Shown: positions 8,231 through 17,962, counted from the first letter of the stretch. The stretch: 64,000 nucleotides of DNA from an uncultured Verrucomicrobia subdivision 3 bacterium (GCA_903850425.1 CAINLR010000099.1:30848-94847); one strand, 5' to 3'. Notes: generated by a model not told the origin, from the sequence alone. Numbers and translations are program-made.

Positions 8231-9103
8231 ATGGCGGGCTGTGCTACTCGTTTTAATGTGGCACGAGCATTAAAATCAACCGAAGTCACCGGGCCGGAAC
8301 CATTCGGGCGATTCCATTTGCGCGAGTTGCTCAATACCGGCGGCATGTCGGAAATCTGGCTGGTGGTGGACGAGCGGAGCAAGCCCTACGCATTGCGACG
8401 ATTGAAACACGACCTGCGCTTTAACTTCACCGCCCGGCGGCGTTTCAAGCGCGGCTGCGAAGTCCTGTCGCAACTCACCGAGAGCGATCATATTGTCGGT
8501 TATGTCGAGCACGGCAAAGTGAGCGGCACGCTGTATTTGCTGATGGACTACGTCCAGGCGGATAATTTGAAGGAGTTGTTTGCGCGGCAGGATTCCGTGT
8601 TGAAGGAAAATGTGGCGCAAATTTTGATTGATGCCGCGACCGGTTTGAGCCACGTCCACGAGAGCGGCTACATGCACCTTGATTTCAAACCGGAAAATAT
8701 TCTCGTCACCCGCAACGGCGCGGTGCGCTTGATTGATTTTGACATGGCGCAGCCGATCCCGGAGGCCCCGGTGAAATTTGCCAAAAATCCCGGCACGCCC
8801 AGTTACATGGCCCCAGAGCAGTTGAAGCGCGAGCCGATTGATGCGCGCGTGGATATTTTCGCCTTCGGCGTTTCCGCGTATGAATTGCTGACCAACGAAA
8901 AGCCCTTTCCCGGCGATTCGCCCGGTGAAATTCTCGCCGCCCAAATGGAGCCTGCCGGGCCGGTGCCGTTGCGCGAACACAATCCCGACGTGCCGCCGGC
9001 GCTGGAGCAGGTGGTTTTGAAATGCCTCGAACGTGATCCCGCGCGCCGCTACGCGTTGAGCGGACTGTTGGTGCGGGAACTGCAGGGCGCGCTCTACGTC
9101 TGA
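8231..9103 (+). CDS. Hanks-type serine/threonine protein kinase, degenerate catalytic motifs
   Basis: A 290-residue stand-alone protein-kinase fold without membrane segment or extra sensor domain. The glycine loop reads LLNTGGMSEIWLV; the position of the ATP-anchoring VAIK lysine is Arg (YALRRLK); the catalytic loop is HLDFKPENILV, so the HRD arginine is Leu while the catalytic Asp and Asn are kept; the metal-binding DFG is DFD (LIDFDMAQ); GTPSYMAPEQL and the DIFAFGVSAYELLT helix are normal. The alphaC Glu is plausible in RRFKRGCEVL. The fold is therefore certain, but activity is in doubt: it could be a pseudokinase or a kinase with altered nucleotide handling. It is flanked by unrelated genes and ends just before a strong palindrome shared with hppA. 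Confidence 0.85.
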   Translation: MAGCATRFNVARALKSTEVTGPEPFGRFHLRELLNTGGMSEIWLVVDERSKPYALRRLKHDLRFNFTARRRFKRGCEVLSQLTESDHIVGYVEHGKVSGTLYLLMDYVQADNLKELFARQDSVLKENVAQILIDAATGLSHVHESGYMHLDFKPENILVTRNGAVRLIDFDMAQPIPEAPVKFAKNPGTPSYMAPEQLKREPIDARVDIFAFGVSAYELLTNEKPFPGDSPGEILAAQMEPAGPVPLREHNPDVPPALEQVVLKCLERDPARRYALSGLLVRELQGALYV

Positions 9104-9124
9104 TCCAGTCGGGGCAAAACAATA

Positions 9125-9150
9125 GGCCGGCGGCGCAAGCGCCGCCGGCC
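9125..9150. terminator. bidirectional terminator hairpin between kinase and hppA
   Basis: A perfect 12-bp GC palindrome GGCCGGCGGCGC / GCGCCGCCGGCC with a 2-base loop in the space between two converging genes. On the minus strand it is followed by a T-rich TATTGTTTTG, so it most likely ends hppA; on the plus strand there is no T run. Confidence 0.7.
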
Positions 9151-9177
9151 GTTCGGTGGTGGACGAGGAGAACGGAA

Positions 9178-11721
9178 TCAGCGTTTATTGACCGTTGGTT
9201 TTTCCGTCACGAACATGGTGGTGCCAGTCATGGTGCTGCCGGTTTCAACTCTTTTTTTTTGAGGTTCGACCGGCGCTTCATCCTGCGCCAGGTCTTCTTC
9301 TGGAATCCGCATGGAGTAAAACGAGCGATAGATAAACACCAGGGCGATGATGAAGAAAAAGCCGCCGATGAGCGTCTTGACGCTTTGGCTCGGAATGGTC
9401 ACCGCAATCTCCACCGCGAGCAAACCAAAGAGCGTGGTGAACTTGATCACCGGATTCAGCGCCACGGACGAGGTGTCCTTGAACGGATCGCCGACCGTGT
9501 CGCCGACGATGGTGGCGTCATGGAGCGGCGTGCCTTTCTTGCGGAGTTCCACCTCGACAATTTTCTTGGCGTTATCCCATGCGCCGCCGGCATTCGCCAT
9601 GAAGATGGCCTGGAATAACCCGAAGAACGCAATGGCGATGAGATAGCTGATGAAGAAATACGGATTGAAAAACGCCAGTGACAGCGCGAGGCAGAAGATG
9701 ACAATAAATATATTCCACATGCCTTTCTGCGCATAGACCGTGCAGATGCGGACAACTTCTTTGCTGTCCTTTTCCGAGGCCGTGGTGGCGTCCAGCTGCA
9801 TGTGTTCCTGAATGTAAACCACGGCCCGATACGCGCCGGTGACGACGGCCTGCGTGCTGGCACCGGTGAACCAATAAATCACCGCTCCGCCCATGAGCAG
9901 ACCGAAAATAATTTCCGGTTGCACGAGGCTCAAGTGGCTGATGACGTTGCCGAACATATTCTCGAGCAAAATAATGATGCCGAAAACCATCGTGGTCGCG
10001 CCGACGACCGCGGTGCCGATGAGCACGGGCTTGGCCGTGGCCTTGAAGGTGTTGCCGGCCCCGTCATTCTTTTCAAGCTGATGTTTGGCGTTCTCGAAGT
10101 CGGGTTTGAAGCCGAAGTCGCGTTGGATTTCCGCGCTGACGTTGGGCCGCGCTTCGATGCGGCTTAATTCATAAACCGACTGCGCGTTGTCCGTTACCGG
10201 GCCATAGCTGTCCACGGCGATTGTCACCGGCCCCATGCCGAGGAAACCGAAGGCGACCAGGCCGAAGGCGAAGATTGGTGCGGCAAATTTGAATTTCTCC
10301 GGCATCAGCGCGACGATCGGCGAATCCGTGTAGGTCGCCAGCAGGCACGCGCAAAACATCAGGACCAGAATGCACAAGCCCATCCAGAACGCGGAGAAGT
10401 TGCCCGCGACCAGGCCGGACAAAATGTTCAGCGACGCCCCGCCGTGCTTCGAGCAGGTGGTGACTTCCTTGACGTGCTGGGATTTGGTGCTCGTGAAAAC
10501 CTTGGTGAATTCGGGAATCACCGCGCCGGCGACCGTGCCGCACGAAATGATGGCGGACAAGACCCACCATAATTCCGGATTGATGCCCGTCTGTTTTGAG
10601 AGCAGAAAATAACTCGCGAGAAACGTGAAGACGATGGACACGGCCGAGGTGATCCATACCAGATGGGTCAGCGGCGCTTCAAAATCAAAATCTTTCAGCC
10701 CGCCAAATTTTGCTTTCGTCAGCCCTTCATTCAAAAAATACGAAACCAGCGAAGTGATAATCATCAATGCCCGCATGGTGAAAAGCCACACGATGAGCGT
10801 CGCGCAAATCAACTGGCTGCTTGCCAGCGCCAGCGCGAGGAACGCGATCAGCGCCACGCCGGTCACCCCGTAGGTCTCAAAACCGTCCGCGCTCGGCCCG
10901 ACCGAGTCACCGGCGTTGTCGCCGGTGCAATCGGCGATGACGCCGGGATTCTTCGGATCATCTTCCGGCAATTTGAACACAATTTTCATCAGGTCACTGC
11001 CGATGTCGGCGATCTTCGTGAAGATGCCGCCGCAGATGCGCAGCACGCTGGCACCGAGCGATTCACCAATCGCGAACCCGATGAAGCACGGGCCGACGAG
11101 ATGGTTTGGCAGGAAAATCAAAATGCTGATCATGAAAAACAGCTCCACACAGACGAGCAACAGGCCCACGCTCATGCCCGAGCGCAACGGGATGCCGACG
11201 ATGTTGATCGGATTGCCTTTGAGGGCGGCGAAGGCGGTGCGCGAATTGGCGGTGGTGTTGATGCGGATGCCGAACCACGCGACGCCGTAGCTGCCGAGAA
11301 TGCCCAAAACGGAGGCGGCGAGAATCACCGCCGTGTTGCCGAAGCTGACGCCTTCCAGGACTTTAAAATAAAAGAAAATGCAGGTGGCAATGAGCAGCCA
11401 GAGGATGGCGAGAAACTTGCCCTGCTGGAACAGATAAGTTTTGCAGGTCTCCCAGATCGTCTGCGAAACGTCGGCCATGGTCTGATGCACGGGTAGCGCC
11501 TTGGTCTGCCAGTATTGCACGAGGCCGAACACCGCGCCGATGGCGCAGACGACGATGCCCAGATACATCAGCGTGATGCCGTTGACACCGCCGAGGGCAT
11601 CGAAGGTCACGTTATCGAGCAACGGAATTTTCAAATCCGCCTCGCTGGCGTGCAGGCTGGTGGCGGTCAGGAGCAGGGCGAGCGCGCCGAGTTTGGCTGG
11701 GATTATTTTGGGCAGTTGCAT
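9178..11721 (-). CDS. hppA: membrane-bound proton-translocating pyrophosphatase
   Basis: An integral membrane pyrophosphatase that couples PPi hydrolysis to H+ (possibly Na+) export. About 847 residues with some 16 hydrophobic segments. Substrate-site motifs are visible: DCTGDNAGDSVGPSADGFETYG, GDTVGDPFKDTSS and GGAWDNAKKIVE. The family residue that separates K+-dependent from K+-independent forms is Lys here (GNTFKATAKP), pointing to the K+-independent class. I use the ATG at 11721; the track's extra seven codons start from TTG. The N-terminus before the first conserved helix looks like a signal peptide (LGALALLLTATSLHA), and the C-terminal 45 residues form a charged tail. No neighbour shares its role; energy saving in biosynthesis or pH homeostasis is the usual function. 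Confidence 0.92.
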   Translation of the reverse strand: MQLPKIIPAKLGALALLLTATSLHASEADLKIPLLDNVTFDALGGVNGITLMYLGIVVCAIGAVFGLVQYWQTKALPVHQTMADVSQTIWETCKTYLFQQGKFLAILWLLIATCIFFYFKVLEGVSFGNTAVILAASVLGILGSYGVAWFGIRINTTANSRTAFAALKGNPINIVGIPLRSGMSVGLLLVCVELFFMISILIFLPNHLVGPCFIGFAIGESLGASVLRICGGIFTKIADIGSDLMKIVFKLPEDDPKNPGVIADCTGDNAGDSVGPSADGFETYGVTGVALIAFLALALASSQLICATLIVWLFTMRALMIITSLVSYFLNEGLTKAKFGGLKDFDFEAPLTHLVWITSAVSIVFTFLASYFLLSKQTGINPELWWVLSAIISCGTVAGAVIPEFTKVFTSTKSQHVKEVTTCSKHGGASLNILSGLVAGNFSAFWMGLCILVLMFCACLLATYTDSPIVALMPEKFKFAAPIFAFGLVAFGFLGMGPVTIAVDSYGPVTDNAQSVYELSRIEARPNVSAEIQRDFGFKPDFENAKHQLEKNDGAGNTFKATAKPVLIGTAVVGATTMVFGIIILLENMFGNVISHLSLVQPEIIFGLLMGGAVIYWFTGASTQAVVTGAYRAVVYIQEHMQLDATTASEKDSKEVVRICTVYAQKGMWNIFIVIFCLALSLAFFNPYFFISYLIAIAFFGLFQAIFMANAGGAWDNAKKIVEVELRKKGTPLHDATIVGDTVGDPFKDTSSVALNPVIKFTTLFGLLAVEIAVTIPSQSVKTLIGGFFFIIALVFIYRSFYSMRIPEEDLAQDEAPVEPQKKRVETGSTMTGTTMFVTEKPTVNKR

Positions 11722-12442
11722 ATTTTGTTTTGGCGATGGCAATTATTGTTGCTGGGTTTTGGCGGGATATGAAACGAACTTAATCAAGTAACATATTGCG
11801 CACTTTAAATCTGATGCGAATATCGGGTTTTGGCTTCTCCTAAATTGACAATAAGTTTGCATTTTTTGAAGTGACTGCGCCGCCGATGCCAACCATTGAG
11901 GTGTCGGCCGAGGACGCGCATAGCCGGGACAGAGCAGACGGGCACGCCAGATTACCCGCGCTGTTTGCGCCAAATGGCCTCGCGCTTGACTTTCATCTTG
12001 CCGATGCATTTTAACGCCAAGGCGCAGGAGTTTAGCCAATTGATCCGCTCGCGGATCAGCCTCCCCCTTTGGAGTGTGGGCGGAATTTGAATCACAATCG
12101 CGGTGGTGCAAACTGCCAACACGACCCCTGCCGCGATCATCAGGTCCGTGAAAGGTCAAATCCTGTGCCGTCGGTTGTTTGGCACAACAAAAAACCGGGC
12201 GGAAAGTAAACGCTGAGACGCAACGGTTGCTGGGTCTGCCGCGATTGCGGTCGGGTCAAGCTGCCCCCTGAAATCCCCTGATAATATTGTTCGGTTCGGT
12301 TTGATTATCTTCAACAATTGTCCGGCTTGGGAAACGGCGCAACGGCAAGACAATTTATGGTGACTATTTGACAAGCATTGTGGGGAACGCGCTGGTTTAG
12401 TCTGGTTAATTGAAGTTGCTCGCAGTAAAAGACCAATTAACT
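11722..12442. other. long intergenic region upstream of hox operon
   Basis: About 720 bases between the divergent hppA and hoxE genes. Short ORFs on both strands show no motif or ribosome-binding site. A perfect TTGACA hexamer occurs at 12368-12373, but no acceptable -10 follows at 16-18 bp. The length suggests room for regulatory sites controlling the hydrogenase operon, but I can name none from sequence. Confidence 0.5.
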
Positions 12443-12970
12443 ATGAATGCCGCCGTTGCCACGCCGCAAAAAAATCAGAATCGAATTCAGGCTGTCCTGA
12501 AGCACGCCAGCGGGGACAAACGCTTCAAGATTCTGGAAGTCCACATGAAGAAGCATCAGTTCCGGCAGGATGCTTTGATCGAAGTGCTTCACAAGGCGCA
12601 GGAACTCTTTGGCTTTCTCGAAGATGACCTGCTGTTGTTCATCTCCGTCAAGCTGAAGCTGCCGCCGAGTCGCGTGTATGGCGTCGCGACATTTTATCAT
12701 TTCTTCCAGCTCAAACCGCAGGGCGAACACACTTGTGTCGTTTGCATGGGCACCGCCTGCTATGTGAAGGGCGCGGACAAGGTCATCGCGGCCGTGCAGG
12801 CGCACGCGAAAATCAAACCGGGCGAGACCACGCCGGACAACAAGGTTTCTTTACTGACCGCCCGTTGCATTGGGGCGTGCGGGATCGCGCCGGCGGTCGT
12901 TTATGACGGCACGGTCACGCCGCGCGTCACCCCGGAAGCCGCCGTCGAACAAATCAAGAAGTGGATGTAA
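12443..12970 (+). CDS. hoxE: bidirectional hydrogenase diaphorase subunit HoxE (NuoE family)
   Basis: A 175-residue thioredoxin-like [2Fe-2S] protein homologous to complex I NuoE; in HoxEFUYH it bridges the diaphorase to other electron carriers. The helical N-terminal part ([30 protein letters not shown]) is typical of the family, and the cluster ligands are [11 protein letters not shown] and, 36 residues later, [12 protein letters not shown] start at the ATG at 12443; the TTG-initiated extension in the ORF track is not supported. The stop is followed one base later by the hoxF ATG, so the two are translationally coupled. First gene of an operon of five or six. Confidence 0.9.
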   Translation: MNAAVATPQKNQNRIQAVLKHASGDKRFKILEVHMKKHQFRQDALIEVLHKAQELFGFLEDDLLLFISVKLKLPPSRVYGVATFYHFFQLKPQGEHTCVVCMGTACYVKGADKVIAAVQAHAKIKPGETTPDNKVSLLTARCIGACGIAPAVVYDGTVTPRVTPEAAVEQIKKWM

Positions 12971-12971
12971 T

Positions 12972-14621
12972 ATGTTGCACAACGATCTTCTCCAAATCAA
13001 AGAAAAGGAACTAGCCGGGCGCAAGCCGTTCACGCTGCGCTGCTGCATGGCCGCCGGCTGCATGTCGTCCGATTCCAAAGGCGTCAAACAACAGCTCGAA
13101 CAAGCCGTCGCCGAAGCGGGGTTGCAGGATCAGGTCGAGGTGCGCGGCGTGGGCTGCATGAAACTCTGCTGCCAGGGTCCGCTGGTGCAGGCCGACCCGA
13201 CCGGCGTTCTCTACGAAAAAGTTTCACCGCAGGATGCCGCGCCGATTATCGCCGCGCTCAACGGGGCGCAGAACAACCTTGCTAAAAGTGATCCCAACGC
13301 GCCGTTCTTCGCCAAGCAACATTCCATCGTGCTCGCGAACAGCGGCATTATTGATCCAGAGCGCATTGAGAGCTACATCGCCGCCGATGGCTATCTGGCG
13401 TTGCACGAGGTGCTGAACGAGATGACGCCCAAAGACGTCGTTGAGGCGATGGTCAAGAGCGGCTTGCGTGGTCGTGGCGGAGCGGGTTTTCCCACCGGCC
13501 TCAAATGGGGCACAGTGGCGAAATCTGCCGGCGCGAAGAAATACGTTATTTGCAACGCCGACGAGGGCGACCCTGGCGCGTTCATGGATCGCAGCGTGTT
13601 GGAGAGTGATCCGCACGCGGTGCTCGAAGGCATGGCCATCGCGGCTTACGCGGTGGGCGCGGATCAAGGATTCATGTATGTGCGCGCGGAATATCCGCTC
13701 GCCATCAGCCGGCTCCAAATCGCCATCAAGCAGGCCAAGCAAATGGGTTTGCTGGGCGCGGGCATTTTTGAATCGCCGTTTAATTTCAACGTGGACATCC
13801 GCATTGGTGCGGGCGCGTTCGTGTGCGGCGAGGAAACCGCGCTCATGGCGTCCGTGGAAGGCAAGCGGGGCACGCCGCGGCCGCGGCCGCCGTTCCCGGC
13901 CGAGAGCGGTTTGTTTGGCTGCCCGACGCTGTTGAACAACGTGGAAACGTTCGCCAACGTCGCGCCCATCTACCGCAAAGGCGCGGAATGGTTCGCGGGC
14001 ATCGGCACGGAAAAAAGCAAGGGCACCAAAGTTTTCGCGCTCGCCGGCAAAATCAAGAACACCGGCCTGATCGAAGTGCCGATGGGCACGCCGATGCGCA
14101 CCATCGTCGAAGACATGGGTGGCGGCGCCCCCGACGGCGGCAAGATCAAGGCGGTGCAAACCGGCGGCCCGTCCGGCGGTTGCATTCCGTCGCAGCATCT
14201 CGACACGCCGGTGGATTACGAATCGCTCGGCAAACTCGGCTCGATCATGGGCTCGGGCGGCATGATTGTGATGGACGAGACCACGGGCATGGTGGATGTG
14301 GCCCGGTTTTTCATGGAGTTCTGCATGGAAGAATCCTGCGGCAAGTGCATTCCCTGCCGTGCCGGCACGGTGCAGATGCATAATATTTTGGATAAAATTC
14401 TCCAGCGCAAGGCGACCGCGCGTGACCTTGCCAAGCTGGAGGAACTTTGTGACATGGTTAAAAACACCAGCCTCTGCGGCCTCGGCCAGACCGCGCCGAA
14501 TCCGACGTTGAGCACGCTGCGCTTTTTCCGCAACGAATATGAAGAGTTGTTGCAGCCGGACAAATTTGGTCCGCGCGGCACGGACGCAGCCACGGCGCAA
14601 CCAACTGCGGCGACCCAATAA
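12972..14621 (+). CDS. hoxF: bidirectional hydrogenase NAD-reducing subunit HoxF
   Basis: The 549-residue flavoprotein subunit that exchanges electrons with NAD(P)(H). An N-terminal thioredoxin-like [2Fe-2S] module ([12 protein letters not shown] ... [10 protein letters not shown]) precedes the NuoF-like core: [13 protein letters not shown] (nucleotide binding), [15 protein letters not shown] (FMN site), [14 protein letters not shown], the SLBB segment with [11 protein letters not shown], and the C-terminal 4Fe-4S motif [13 protein letters not shown] with a final Cys in TSLCGLGQ. The ATG at 12972 is right after the hoxE stop; the ORF track's earlier start at 12870 overlaps hoxE and is rejected. 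The arrangement NuoE-like, NuoF-like, NuoG-like plus hydrogenase dimer is that of group 3d enzymes. Confidence 0.93.
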   Translation: MLHNDLLQIKEKELAGRKPFTLRCCMAAGCMSSDSKGVKQQLEQAVAEAGLQDQVEVRGVGCMKLCCQGPLVQADPTGVLYEKVSPQDAAPIIAALNGAQNNLAKSDPNAPFFAKQHSIVLANSGIIDPERIESYIAADGYLALHEVLNEMTPKDVVEAMVKSGLRGRGGAGFPTGLKWGTVAKSAGAKKYVICNADEGDPGAFMDRSVLESDPHAVLEGMAIAAYAVGADQGFMYVRAEYPLAISRLQIAIKQAKQMGLLGAGIFESPFNFNVDIRIGAGAFVCGEETALMASVEGKRGTPRPRPPFPAESGLFGCPTLLNNVETFANVAPIYRKGAEWFAGIGTEKSKGTKVFALAGKIKNTGLIEVPMGTPMRTIVEDMGGGAPDGGKIKAVQTGGPSGGCIPSQHLDTPVDYESLGKLGSIMGSGGMIVMDETTGMVDVARFFMEFCMEESCGKCIPCRAGTVQMHNILDKILQRKATARDLAKLEELCDMVKNTSLCGLGQTAPNPTLSTLRFFRNEYEELLQPDKFGPRGTDAATAQPTAATQ

Positions 14622-14633
14622 CAATATTATTTT

Positions 14634-15353
14634 ATGGCTGCCAAGACACTGACTATTGACGGCAAACAGATCACCGCCGAGGAGGGCGCCACCGTTTTGC
14701 AGGTGGCGCGCGAGGCGGGCGTGAACATTCCCACGCTCTGCCATCTCGAAGGCGTTTACGATGTCGGCGCGTGCCGCCTTTGCCTCGTGGAGGTCGCCGG
14801 CGTGGCCAAACTGCTCCCGGCCTGCACCACGAAAGTGGCCGAAGGCATGGACATCAAAACCGACAGCGAGCGCCTGCGGAAATATCGCCGCATGACGCTG
14901 GAGTTGCTGTTCGCCGAGCGGAATCACGTCTGTGCGGTGTGCGTGTCCAACGGCCATTGCGAACTGCAGACGCTGGCGTATTCGCAGGGCATGGAGCACG
15001 TCCGCTACGATTACACTTTTCCGAAATGGAACGTGGACACCACGCACCGGCTCTTTGGCATGGACCATAATCGCTGCGTGCTGTGTTCGCGCTGCGTCCG
15101 CGTTTGCTGGCATATCGAGGGTGCCGGAACGAAGAATGTTTCTGGTCGCGGCAGCCTTTCCAAAATTATCACGGACCTGAACCAGCCTTGGGGCCAGGCC
15201 GCTTCCTGCACCGAATGCGGCAAATGCGTCATGGCCTGCCCGACGGGCGCGCTGTTCAACAAAGGCGTGACCGTGGGCGAAATGGAACGCGACCGCGACA
15301 AGCTGGAATTCATCGTCACTGCGCGTGAAAAGAAGCAATGGATCGCCGAATAA
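14634..15353 (+). CDS. hoxU: bidirectional hydrogenase diaphorase iron-sulfur subunit HoxU
   Basis: A 239-residue iron-sulfur protein related to the N-terminus of NuoG; it relays electrons between HoxF and the hydrogenase small subunit. Ligand sets appear in order: plant-type [2Fe-2S] (LCHLEGVYDVGACRLC...PAC), a His/Cys [4Fe-4S] set (NHVCAVCVSNGHCEL), and two ferredoxin-like sets (CVLCSRCVRVC and CTECGKCVMACPTGA). The length matches stand-alone HoxU and is far shorter than NuoG, so this is not a complex I subunit. Twelve bases separate it from hoxF and eleven from hoxY. Confidence 0.92.
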   Translation: MAAKTLTIDGKQITAEEGATVLQVAREAGVNIPTLCHLEGVYDVGACRLCLVEVAGVAKLLPACTTKVAEGMDIKTDSERLRKYRRMTLELLFAERNHVCAVCVSNGHCELQTLAYSQGMEHVRYDYTFPKWNVDTTHRLFGMDHNRCVLCSRCVRVCWHIEGAGTKNVSGRGSLSKIITDLNQPWGQAASCTECGKCVMACPTGALFNKGVTVGEMERDRDKLEFIVTAREKKQWIAE

Positions 15354-15364
15354 TTATTTGAAAT

Positions 15365-15910
15365 ATGAAGATTCGTTTGGCCACAGTTTGGTTGGGCGGC
15401 TGCTCCGGCTGCCACATGTCGTTCTTGGACCTCGATGAGTTTCTCATTGATCTCGCCGACGCCGTGGACCTGGTTTACAGCCCCGTCGTGGACGTGAAAG
15501 ATTATCCTGAAAATGTGGACTTGTGCCTGATCGAAGGTGCCGTCTGCAACGAGGACAATCTGGAAATTCTCCACAAAATTCGTGCGCGGACGAAGGTGCT
15601 CGTGTCCTTCGGCGACTGCGCGGTCACGGGCAACGTGCCGGCCATGCGCAACCAGTTTGGCATTGATAACGCGGAAAATGTTTTGCAGCGCGCCTACGTC
15701 GAGAACGCGCAGAACAATCCCAGCGTGCCCAAGGCCGACGGCATCGTGCCGCAACTGCTGGCAAACGTGGTGCCCGTGCATGAAGTCGTCCACGTCGAAT
15801 ACTTTTTGCCCGGCTGTCCGCCGCCCGCCGCGCGCATCAAATCGCTGGTCGCGCAACTGCTCGCCGGCACCGCGCCAAAGCAGGAGGGCGAACAATTGAA
15901 ATTCGGTTGA
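15365..15910 (+). CDS. hoxY: NiFe hydrogenase small subunit HoxY
   Basis: A 181-residue hydrogenase small subunit holding the proximal [4Fe-4S] cluster next to the NiFe site. Ligand motifs: [17 protein letters not shown] near the N-terminus, [24 protein letters not shown] and [10 protein letters not shown]. No Tat signal peptide is present, as expected for a cytoplasmic group 3 enzyme, and it is about half the length of membrane-type small subunits. It directly precedes hoxH. Confidence 0.92.
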   Translation: MKIRLATVWLGGCSGCHMSFLDLDEFLIDLADAVDLVYSPVVDVKDYPENVDLCLIEGAVCNEDNLEILHKIRARTKVLVSFGDCAVTGNVPAMRNQFGIDNAENVLQRAYVENAQNNPSVPKADGIVPQLLANVVPVHEVVHVEYFLPGCPPPAARIKSLVAQLLAGTAPKQEGEQLKFG

Positions 15911-15919
15911 AAATTTGTT

Positions 15920-17344
15920 ATGTCAAAACGCATCATCATTGATCCGGTGACCCGCATCGAGGGCCACGCCAAGATCAGCATCTACATGGACGACGCCGGC
16001 AACGTGGCGGACGCGGAGTTTCATGTGGTCGAGTTTCGCGGCTTTGAAAAATTCTGCGAAGGCCGGCCTTACACCGAAATGCCCGCCATCACGCAGCGCA
16101 TTTGCGGCATCTGTCCGGTCAGCCATCTGCTCGCCTCCGCCAAAGCGGGCGACGCGCTCATGGCCGTCAACATTCCGCCCGCCGCCGATAAATTGCGCCG
16201 GCTGATGAACCTCGGCCAGATCATCCAGTCGCACGCCCTGAGCTTTTTCCATTTGAGCGCTCCCGACTTTTTGCTCGGCTGGGACACGGCTCCCGCGCAG
16301 CGCAATGTCTTCGGTTTGATCGCCGCGAACAAGGAATTGGCCCGCGCCGGCATCCGGTTGCGCCAGTTCGGCCAGGAAATCATCGAGATTCTCGGCGACA
16401 AAAAAATCCATCCCGCGTGGGCCGTTCCCGGCGGCGTGCGCACGGCGTTGAGCGACGAAGGCCGCGCCCGCATCCGCGCTTGGCTGCCCGAGGCGTTCGC
16501 CACGACCAAGGTTGCCTTCGACCTCTGGAAGAAGACGATGGAAACCCACCAGCGCGAAATCCAGATTTTCGGAAATTTTCCGTCGCTGTTTATGGGCCTT
16601 GTTGCCGAAGACGGCTCCTGGGAACACCACGGCGGCAAATTGCGTTTCTCCGATAGTAGCGGCAGCATTATCGCCGACCAGCTCGATGAGCAAAACTACC
16701 TGGATTTCATTGGCGAATCCGTGCAGGGTAACTCGTATCTCAAATCGCCTTACTACAAGCCGCTGGGTTTTCCCGAGGGAATTTATCGCGTCGGTCCGCT
16801 CGCGCGCCTGAATGTGTGCCAGCAGATGGGCGTGCCCAAGGCGGATGCGGAACTGAAGAAATTCAAGAAGCTCGGCCACGGCGCGGTCACGTCCTCGTTC
16901 CTGTATCACTACGCGCGGCTCATTGAGATTCTCGCAGGCATTGAATACGTCGAGCGCTACATGGACGATCCCGAGTTGTCGAACGATGATCTTCGCGCCG
17001 ATGCCGGCATCAACAGTTTGCGCGGCGTGGGCGTCAGCGAAGCCCCGCGCGGCACGATCTTCCACGACTACACCGTGGACCGCAACGGCCTGCTGCAAAA
17101 GGTGAATCTCATTGTCGCCACCGGGCAAAACAATCTGGCCATGAACCAGACTGTGGCGCAAATCGCGCGGCATTATGTTCGTGGCAGCACGATTCCCGAG
17201 CCGATGCTCAACCGTGTCGAACATGGCATCCGCTGCTACGACCCGTGCTTGAGCTGCTCGACGCACGCCGTCGGCCAGATGCCGCTGCACGTCCAATTGA
17301 TCGCGCCGGACGGCTCCGTGTTGAGCGAAGTTGAGCGCGGTTGA
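15920..17344 (+). CDS. hoxH: NiFe hydrogenase large subunit HoxH
   Basis: The 474-residue catalytic subunit with the NiFe(CN)2CO site. The N-terminal ligand motif is [10 protein letters not shown] and the C-terminal one [10 protein letters not shown], together giving the four cysteines. The residues after the CxxCxxH motif ([11 protein letters not shown]... to the end) form the C-terminal extension removed by a dedicated protease after nickel insertion, which fits the presence of hoxW just downstream. Family features [12 protein letters not shown] and GCSRRM-like helices are as in NAD-linked group 3d enzymes. No hyp maturation genes are in the window. The enzyme is oxygen-tolerant or reversible in characterised relatives, but that cannot be read from the sequence here. 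Confidence 0.93.
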   Translation: MSKRIIIDPVTRIEGHAKISIYMDDAGNVADAEFHVVEFRGFEKFCEGRPYTEMPAITQRICGICPVSHLLASAKAGDALMAVNIPPAADKLRRLMNLGQIIQSHALSFFHLSAPDFLLGWDTAPAQRNVFGLIAANKELARAGIRLRQFGQEIIEILGDKKIHPAWAVPGGVRTALSDEGRARIRAWLPEAFATTKVAFDLWKKTMETHQREIQIFGNFPSLFMGLVAEDGSWEHHGGKLRFSDSSGSIIADQLDEQNYLDFIGESVQGNSYLKSPYYKPLGFPEGIYRVGPLARLNVCQQMGVPKADAELKKFKKLGHGAVTSSFLYHYARLIEILAGIEYVERYMDDPELSNDDLRADAGINSLRGVGVSEAPRGTIFHDYTVDRNGLLQKVNLIVATGQNNLAMNQTVAQIARHYVRGSTIPEPMLNRVEHGIRCYDPCLSCSTHAVGQMPLHVQLIAPDGSVLSEVERG

Positions 17345-17353
17345 AACTTGTTT

Positions 17354-17425
17354 GGAGCGCGGGCTTCAGCCCGCTTCAACGCGCGAATTGCGTTGGACGG
17401 TGAAGCGGCATAAATGCCGCGCTCC
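17354..17425. repeat. REP-like compound palindrome between hoxH and hoxW
   Basis: Outer inverted arms GGAGCGCGG and CCGCGCTCC enclose two inner palindromes (GCGGGCTTCAGCCCGC and GCGGCATAAATGCCGC). The layout is that of repetitive extragenic palindromes moved by RAYT-type transposases. Only this copy is clear in the window; genome-wide copy number would confirm it. Confidence 0.65.
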
Positions 17426-17460
17426 TGAAATTTTTGTCTATTGGGTTGGACAAAAAAAGC

Positions 17461-17508
17461 GCCGGCGGGGGAACGTTGTTTGGTCGTTACTCCGCCGGCA
17501 AATTTTTT
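17461..17508 (+). terminator. possible attenuator or terminator hairpin before hoxW
   Basis: GCCGGCGG and CCGCCGGC arms separated by about 24 bases, followed by AAATTTTTT, directly before the hoxW start codon. It could reduce read-through from hoxH, so that hoxW is expressed at a lower level than the structural genes, or sequester the hoxW ribosome-binding region. The long loop makes it weak. Confidence 0.35.
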
Positions 17509-17509
17509 C

Positions 17510-17962
17510 ATGCACGACCAAGCTGCCCTTCAAACGGAGATCCTCGTCATCGGCTACGGCAACACCTTGCGCGGCGACGACGGCGTTGGCCCTTGCGTGG
17601 CCGAGGTAATTGAGAAATTGCAGTTGCCCGGCGTGCGCACGCTCGCTTGCCCGATGCTCACGCCCGAACTCGCCGACCCGATTGCCCGCGCCGCCAAAGT
17701 CATCTTCGTGGACGCCGCCGTGGATGCCCCGAACGAAGTGCAGTGGCGCAAACTGGAGCCGAACGAGACCTCGCAACTCATGGCGCACGCCGCCGACCCG
17801 CGCACGATGTTGGCGCTCTCCCGCGATGTTTTTGGCCGCGTCCCCGAGGCCTGGTGGCTCACCATCCCCGCCGTGGATTTGGGTTTTCGCGAAGGCTTTT
17901 CTCCCTCCGTCCAACTTGGTCTTGCGGAGGCAGTGGAGAAGATTCAAACGTTCTGTCGCTGA
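17510..17962 (+). CDS. hoxW: hydrogenase maturation endopeptidase HoxW
   Basis: A 150-residue HycI/HybD/HoxW-type endopeptidase that trims the C-terminal extension of the hydrogenase large subunit once nickel is bound. The N-terminal ILVIGYGNTLRGDDGVGP contains the Asp nickel-sensing ligand, and KVIFVDAAVDAP holds the second conserved Asp; the LALSRDVFG region contributes the family's third ligand area, though the usual His is not clear. I start at the ATG at 17510 because upstream codons read through a hairpin. It closes the hox operon, with a REP-like element and a hairpin in between. Confidence 0.85.
   Translation: MHDQAALQTEILVIGYGNTLRGDDGVGPCVAEVIEKLQLPGVRTLACPMLTPELADPIARAAKVIFVDAAVDAPNEVQWRKLEPNETSQLMAHAADPRTMLALSRDVFGRVPEAWWLTIPAVDLGFREGFSPSVQLGLAEAVEKIQTFCR

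Noticed and set aside
12368-12373. TTGACA as -35 of a hoxE promoter
   Set aside because: No -10-like hexamer at 16-18 bp; a single hexamer is not enough.
13224-15338. 704-aa minus-strand ORF
   Set aside because: Antisense to hoxF and hoxU; His/Ala/Arg-rich composition and no motif.
15923-17296. 457-aa minus-strand ORF
   Set aside because: Antisense to hoxH.
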